Positions 38,840-42,874 of a DNA stretch of 42,874 nt are shown here, in pieces; the stretch's first letter is position 1, and each line of letters opens with the position of its first letter. This stretch comes from an uncultured Pseudomonadota bacterium (GTDB lineage: Bacteria; Myxococcota_A; UBA796; SXON01): assembly GCA_903921785.1 (NCBI GenBank), contig CAIXRH010000090.1:1-42874 (forward strand). Reading direction: 5' to 3'. The notes beneath the pieces are model-generated. The model made no database searches. It saw only the letters and a list, made by a program, of their open reading frames with translations, and was not told the DNA's origin. The translations under genes and the position numbers were made by a program.

Positions 38840-41227
38840 ATGGCCCGCCCCTTTCCCACCGTCGTCCTCCGGAACGTCGTCCTCTTCCCGGGGACGATCA
38901 CCAACATCACCGTCGGTCGGGGCCCCAGCGTGGCCGCGCTCGATGCCCACCTCGACCGGAAGGTGGAGCTGGTGTGTGTGCTGCAGCCCGACGCGGGGCT
39001 GGAGAACCCTGGCCCCAACGACGTGGCGCCGGTCGGGGTGCTGGTGCGGGTGCTGCGCACGCTCAACCTCGCCGACGGGTCGGTGCGCGCGTTGGTGGAG
39101 GTGCTCGACCGTTGCCTCGTCACCGCGTTCGAAGACGCCGAGGAGGGCGGCACTCGCTGTGTCCCCGGGCGGTTCATCACCAAGCCGGGCGATCCCAAGC
39201 AGGCGCAGGCCGCCGAGAAGCGGGTGCGGGAGCTGGCCCCCGAGGTGCTCAGCGCGGGGGCGACGGAGAAGCCGCCCGAGGCCCTCGCCCGGGCGCTGGA
39301 GCTCAACCTCGGCCCCGAGCGCATCTGCGATCACCTCGCGCCGCAGCTGGGCCTCGCCGCGGCGGAGGCCCAGGAGCTCCTCGGGGAGGTGGACCTGGTG
39401 AAGCGCCTCGAGCGCATGGTCTGGTTCCTCGAGCGCGCCCGCGAGTACGGGCTGCTCAAGACGCGCATCGCCGCCGAAGTGCAGCGCGCGATGGACGAGA
39501 ACCAGCGCGAGTACCACCTCCGCGAGCAGCTCAAGGCGATCCAGAAGGAGCTCGGGGAGACGGTCAACGACGAGGTCTCCGAGTACGAGAAGAAGATCCT
39601 CGAGTGCGGGATGCCCGAGGAGGTGGCCAAGGAGGCCCGCCGCGAGCTCGACCGGCTCAAGAAGATCCACGTCGATGCGTCCGAGTACATGGTCGCCCGC
39701 ACCTGGCTCGACTGGATGGTCACCGTGCCGTGGACCGCCCAGACCGAGGACAACACCTCGCTGCACGAAGCCAAGGCCGTGCTCGACGCCGAGCACTACG
39801 GCCTGGACAAGGTCAAGGAGCGCCTCCTCGAATTCCTGGCGGTGCGGCAGCTCAAGAAGGACGCCAAGTCGCCCATCCTCTGCCTCGTCGGGCCCCCCGG
39901 CGTCGGCAAGACGTCGCTTGGGAAGTCGGTGGCGAAGGCGCTCGGCCGCAAGGTGGAGCGCATCGCGCTCGGCGGCATGAAGGACGAGGCGGAGATCCGC
40001 GGCCATCGCCGCACCTACGTCGGCGCCATGCCCGGCCGGGTGATCCAGGCGCTCCGCCGCGCCGGCACCAAGAACCCGGTCATCATCCTCGACGAGCTCG
40101 ACAAGATCGGCAACGACTTCCGCGGCGATCCTGCGAGCGCGCTCCTGGAGGTGCTCGATCCCGAGCAAAACTCCACCTTCCGGGACCATTACCTGGATGC
40201 GCCGTTCGATCTGAGCAACGTGCTCTTCATCGGCACCGCCAACACGGAAGACCCGATCCCTGCCGCCCTGCACGACCGCCTCGAGATCATCCGTCTCCAC
40301 GGGTACATCGAGGAAGAGAAGGTGGCGATCGGCGAGCAGCACCTGCACACGCGCCTCCGGGAGAACCACGGCATCCCCGAGGGCCACATCGACTTCACCC
40401 GGGCGATGTTGGAGCTGGTGATCCGCAGCTACACCCGCGAAGCCGGCGTGCGCTCGCTCGAACGCGAATTGGCGGCCATCTACCGGAAGACCGCCCGGCG
40501 CATCGTCGAGGGCGACAGCGCCCCGTTCACGCTCGACGAAGCCCAGGTCACCCGCTGGCTCGGCCCCCCGAAGCACCACGCGGAGCTGGCGGAGCGCACC
40601 GACCGTCCGGGCATCGCCATCGGCCTGGCGTGGACCGAGGCCGGCGGCGACATCCTCTTCATCGAAGCCAGCAAGATGGCCGGCCCGCGCGGGCTGAAGG
40701 TCACCGGCAGCCTCGGCAACGTGATGAAGGAGAGCACCGACGCCGCGCTCTCCTACGTGCGGGAGCACTGCGAGCGGTTCGGCATCGATCCCAAGGTCTT
40801 CGCCGACAACGAGCTGCACCTGCACATGCCGGCCGGCGCCATCCCGAAGGATGGCCCGAGCGCCGGCGTCACGATGACCACCGCGCTCGTGTCGCTGCTC
40901 ACGGGCCGCCCGGTGAAGTCCAACCTCGCGATGACCGGCGAAGTGACGCTTCGCGGCAAGGTCCTCCCGGTGGGTGGCATCAAGGAGAAGGTCCTGGCGG
41001 CGCGCCGCGCGGGGATCACCGACGTGGTGATGCCCAAGCTCTGTGAGCGGGACCTCCACGACATCCCCCAGGTCCTCCGCGACGAATTGCGGTACCACTT
41101 CGTCGAGAACGTCGACGAGGTGCTCGCGTTGGCGCTCGGCCCCGAGGTGTTCACGCCGCGGGTGGTGGCGCCGGTCGAAGCCGCGGCGGCCAGCCCGGCG
41201 GCGACGAACGGAGCGGTCCCGGCGTAG
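38840..41227 (+). CDS. lon: ATP-dependent Lon protease
   Basis: A 795-residue Lon protease, normal length. The N-terminal substrate-binding domain is followed by the AAA+ module with Walker A GPPGVGKTS (351-358) and IILDELDKIG Walker B. The C-terminal protease domain has the catalytic serine S674 in KDGPSAGVT and lysine K717 in GGIKEK. It degrades damaged and regulatory proteins. ATG 38840 was chosen because MARPFPTVVLRNVVLFPG is the usual Lon start. The gene is divergent from the kinase gene, with about 128 bases between start codons. Confidence 0.96.
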   Translation: MARPFPTVVLRNVVLFPGTITNITVGRGPSVAALDAHLDRKVELVCVLQPDAGLENPGPNDVAPVGVLVRVLRTLNLADGSVRALVEVLDRCLVTAFEDAEEGGTRCVPGRFITKPGDPKQAQAAEKRVRELAPEVLSAGATEKPPEALARALELNLGPERICDHLAPQLGLAAAEAQELLGEVDLVKRLERMVWFLERAREYGLLKTRIAAEVQRAMDENQREYHLREQLKAIQKELGETVNDEVSEYEKKILECGMPEEVAKEARRELDRLKKIHVDASEYMVARTWLDWMVTVPWTAQTEDNTSLHEAKAVLDAEHYGLDKVKERLLEFLAVRQLKKDAKSPILCLVGPPGVGKTSLGKSVAKALGRKVERIALGGMKDEAEIRGHRRTYVGAMPGRVIQALRRAGTKNPVIILDELDKIGNDFRGDPASALLEVLDPEQNSTFRDHYLDAPFDLSNVLFIGTANTEDPIPAALHDRLEIIRLHGYIEEEKVAIGEQHLHTRLRENHGIPEGHIDFTRAMLELVIRSYTREAGVRSLERELAAIYRKTARRIVEGDSAPFTLDEAQVTRWLGPPKHHAELAERTDRPGIAIGLAWTEAGGDILFIEASKMAGPRGLKVTGSLGNVMKESTDAALSYVREHCERFGIDPKVFADNELHLHMPAGAIPKDGPSAGVTMTTALVSLLTGRPVKSNLAMTGEVTLRGKVLPVGGIKEKVLAARRAGITDVVMPKLCERDLHDIPQVLRDELRYHFVENVDEVLALALGPEVFTPRVVAPVEAAAASPAATNGAVPA

Positions 41228-41412
41228 CGGCGAACGGGAGGAACAGCCGGGCGGCCCGGCGGCCGGAGGCCGCCGTCGGTGCCCTGCGGGCTCGCGCTTC
41301 GCGCTCGGTCGGGGCCGGCGGAGCCGTCCCCGACCGGCCGGGCCGAGCCCGGCCGCCCTCCGGTCGCCTGCCGCGGCGCCGCGGGGGCGGGGGTCGGGCC
41401 TGCGGAGCGGGC
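41228..41412. other. GC-rich non-coding DNA after lon
   Basis: No gene. It contains several short GC-rich inverted segments (for example GGCCCGG and CCGGGCC types around 41250-41370) that could act as a terminator between the convergent lon and DUF1801 genes, but no clean stem was defined. Confidence 0.4.
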
Positions 41413-41793
41413 CTACTCCGCGATCCACGCCCGGAGGAGCGCTTCGAAGGCCTCGGCCTTCCGCGCCACGTCCGAGAGGTCGCCGAAGGCGACGCGGGCG
41501 CGGTCGGGTCCCAGCGGGGTGAGCAGCCCGGCGGGGTCCGCGATCGGGGCCCCGGAGGCCACGGCGCGGGCGCCCCGGTGGAGCACCAGCCCGACGTCCT
41601 TCGGGCCCTTCGGCCCGAGCACGTTGAAGGTGGCGAACCACTCGGTGGTCCGGAAGCTGCCGGCGTTCCACTTGATGCCCTCGGTGATCCGCGGGTCAGC
41701 GGCGAGGACGGCCGCCCGCACCTCCGCGATCACGTCCTTCTGGGGGTGGTCGAGGGCGGCGAGCCAGGCGTCGACCTTGGGGTCGGGGGTCAT
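41413..41793 (-). CDS. DUF1801-domain protein
   Basis: A 126-residue protein of the DUF1801 type. VDAWLAALDHPQKDVIAEVR near the start is followed by ITEGIKWNAGSFR and a later LHRGA stretch, as in this fold of unknown function. The ATG at 41793 is preceded by TACCCG at 41805-41800 with six bases between, and there is no Shine-Dalgarno; an upstream in-frame start at 41838 is less likely. Convergent with lon and divergent from the peroxiredoxin gene. Confidence 0.8.
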   Translation of the reverse strand: MTPDPKVDAWLAALDHPQKDVIAEVRAAVLAADPRITEGIKWNAGSFRTTEWFATFNVLGPKGPKDVGLVLHRGARAVASGAPIADPAGLLTPLGPDRARVAFGDLSDVARKAEAFEALLRAWIAE

Positions 41794-41799
41794 CGGGCG

Positions 41800-41805
41800 C
41801 GGGTA
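41800..41805 (-). promoter_or_regulatory. candidate leaderless -10 element (TACCCG) of the DUF1801 gene
   Basis: On the minus strand TACCCG is separated by exactly six bases (CGCCCG) from the ATG at 41793. No -35 match was found. Confidence 0.35.
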
Positions 41806-41884
41806 TCCCTCGCGCCGGACGGTTGCCGCAGGGGACACGGCGCCGGGCGCATCGGTAGTCCAGGGCGCTCGATCCTCCCCACAA

Positions 41885-41914
41885 TTGGCGACGTGACGCG
41901 CGGGCGGCTACCGT
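41885..41914 (+). promoter_or_regulatory. candidate promoter of the selenocysteine peroxiredoxin gene
   Basis: TTGGCG (41885-41890), an 18-base spacer and TACCGT (41909-41914) precede the ATG at 41925. The transcription start would be near 41921, leaving only a few leader bases and no Shine-Dalgarno. Confidence 0.5.
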
Positions 41915-41924
41915 GGCCGCACCC

Positions 41925-42524
41925 ATGCTCCACCTCCTCCTCGCGTGCACCACCACGCCGGGCGACTCCGTCGCCCTCCTCGACACCGGCGCCGCCGACA
42001 CGGCGGACTCTGCGGGCGACTCCGTCGACACCGTGGACGTCGACACCGCGCTGGACATCCACGGCAACTGGGCCACCGACCGCATCCCGGCGCCCGAGTT
42101 CACCGCCACCAATCGGGATGAGTCCGCCCGGAGCCGGCCCGACCTCCTCGGCCACCCCACCGCCATCTGGTTCTACCCAGCGGCCGGGACCTCTGGGTGA
42201 ACCGTCGAGGGTTGCGGGTACCGCGACCTCCAGGATGACTTCGATGCGCTCGGCGTGAAGATCGTGGGCGTGAGCTTCGACTCCCCGTCGGCGAACCAGT
42301 CGTGGGCCGAGAAAGAAGGGTTCACCTTCGAGCTCTGGTCCGACGACGACAAGACCCTCGCCCTGACCTACGGCTCGGTGACCAAGGACTCGGCTCCGTT
42401 CGCCGGGCGGGTCACCCGGATCCTCGACAGCGACGGCTCGCTCCTCGTCGAGTACGACGCGGTGGCGGTGGGGACCAGCCCGTACGAGGTTTTGGCGGAT
42501 GCGACGCTGATTTACGGGCAGTGA
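41925..42524 (+). CDS. peroxiredoxin (PrxQ/BCP-type) lipoprotein with selenocysteine encoded by TGA
   Basis: A 199-residue lipoprotein read through one in-frame TGA (42198-42200). MLHLLLAC gives a lipidated cysteine at residue 8. A tether rich in Asp, Thr, Ala and Ser reaches about residue 45, and a complete thioredoxin-fold peroxiredoxin domain follows. Before the TGA the frame reads IWFYPAAGTSG and after it TVEGCGYRDLQ, which aligns with the PrxQ active site (FYP...PGC-T-x-E-x-C-x-x-RD). The TGA therefore replaces the peroxidatic Cys (residue 92), and C97 is the resolving Cys at the PrxQ +5 position. The downstream part (VKIVGVSFDSP, WSDDDKTLALTYG) is intact to TGA 42522. A hairpin fitting bacterial SECIS rules starts six bases after the TGA. 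A pseudogene is the alternative but explains neither placement nor hairpin. Confidence 0.82.
42207..42230 (+). promoter_or_regulatory. candidate bacterial SECIS hairpin
   Basis: Arms 42207-42217 and 42221-42230 pair over about ten base pairs, including G-U wobble and one bulged G, closing a three-base loop GTA (42218-42220). The loop G is 18 bases past the TGA. Published bacterial SECIS rules require a small apical loop with a G among its first two bases, about 16-37 bases after the UGA; this fits. SelB would bind here. The stem lies within the coding sequence, as usual in bacteria. Confidence 0.7.
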
Positions 42525-42525
42525 G

Positions 42526-42874
42526 GGGCGCCAGCGGCCTCCCCAACGCCCGGATCGCCCCCGCGGCCGTGCAGAACCCCCGGAGGTTCGTGAACCTCGG
42601 CGAGTTGTGAGCGACCGGAGGCCGTGAAGCGTGCACAAGCGGCGGCGATTGCCCGACCTCGGCGGCTTGTGCACGTCGGCGGGCGCCGGCGGCCACCGCG
42701 ACGCCCGGATCGCCGCCGCGGCCGTGCAGAACCCCCGGAGGTTGGTGAACCTCGGCGAGTTGTGAGGGCCTGGAGGCCGTGAAGCGTGCACAAGTGGCGG
42801 CGATCGCCCCGACTGGGGCGGGTTGTGCGCGTCGGCGGGCGCCGGCGGCCACCGCGACGCCCGGATCGCCGCCG
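42526..42874. repeat. 155-156 bp tandem repeat running off the right edge
   Basis: Units begin at 42526, 42681 and 42837 with GGGCGCC; the first two are complete (155 and 156 bases) and the third is cut by the window end. Each unit holds an inverted pair GAGGTT...AACCTC and a second hairpin with arms GTGCACAAG and CTTGTGCAC (exact in unit 1, degraded in unit 2). The units are about 85 to 90 per cent alike. They are non-coding and resemble the GCACAAC palindrome array at 34206-34440 in motif style and spacing. Confidence 0.85.

Noticed and set aside
41925-42524. Two separate genes (a short DT-rich lipoprotein and a truncated peroxiredoxin) or a pseudogene
   Set aside because: Both halves are in the same frame, the junction is the conserved active site, no frameshift or other stop exists, and a SECIS-like hairpin follows.

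Overview
The window is a GC-rich bacterial chromosome segment with dense genes and many translationally coupled starts (ATGA, GTGA, TGATG). The gene content points to a deltaproteobacterial or Myxococcota-like organism. This rests on a eukaryote-like Ser/Thr kinase with an HRDVSPHN catalytic loop, two MopE-type/FG-GAP surface lipoproteins, many lipoproteins with Asp-Thr-rich tethers, sigma-54 and FliA-type promoters, a split flagellar gene set and a selenoprotein. No rRNA, tRNA or CRISPR array was seen.

Layout, left to right. Positions 1-314: the start of a possible transposase running off the left edge, and a small Cys-rich reading frame in a lower-GC patch. 354-3231 (minus): a B12-type radical SAM protein coupled to a lipoprotein, and a DT-repeat lipoprotein behind an exact sigma-54 promoter. 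3495-6573 (plus): isoaspartyl dipeptidase (iadA) and a MopE/FG-GAP lipoprotein. 6577-10041 (minus): an ATPase/TPR protein and a short-chain dehydrogenase. 10205-14341 (plus): a small lipoprotein, MoxR ATPase, DUF58 protein and TgpA-like transglutaminase in one coupled operon. 14496-14921: rifamycin ADP-ribosyltransferase (arr). 15350-22582 (plus): a flagellar region with fliD, fliS, a possible chaperone, an outer-membrane protein, a TPR protein, an HDOD protein, then flgB-flgC-fliE. 22903-26663: a second MopE/FG-GAP lipoprotein, a duplicated-domain lipoprotein and a DUF2934 protein. 26717-30058 (minus): a small membrane protein, yifB/comM, a DUF3006-like protein and recA. 30258-31574: a lipoprotein zinc peptidase. 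31671-33995 (minus): a rifampin-phosphotransferase-like enzyme. 33996-34739: a gene-free block of palindromic repeats. 34740-38711 (minus): a kinase/cyclase-homology/ATPase/TPR signalling protein. It is divergent from lon (38840-41227). 41413-41793 (minus): a DUF1801 protein. 41925-42524: a peroxiredoxin lipoprotein interrupted by an in-frame TGA. 42526-end: 155-156 bp tandem repeats.

The most striking observation is the gene at 41925-42524. A TGA codon sits exactly where the peroxidatic cysteine of a PrxQ/BCP-type peroxiredoxin belongs, the frame continues to a complete C-terminus, and a hairpin with the geometry of a bacterial SECIS element starts 6 nt after the TGA. It is best read as a selenocysteine peroxiredoxin exported as a lipoprotein.

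Two genome-wide habits also emerge. Several genes have a TA-starting -10-like hexamer only 5-6 nt before the start codon and no Shine-Dalgarno sequence, which suggests leaderless transcripts. Several exported proteins have extremely short signal peptides without any Lys or Arg (Cys at residue 8-10). All functions are inferred from sequence reading alone; no database search was run.
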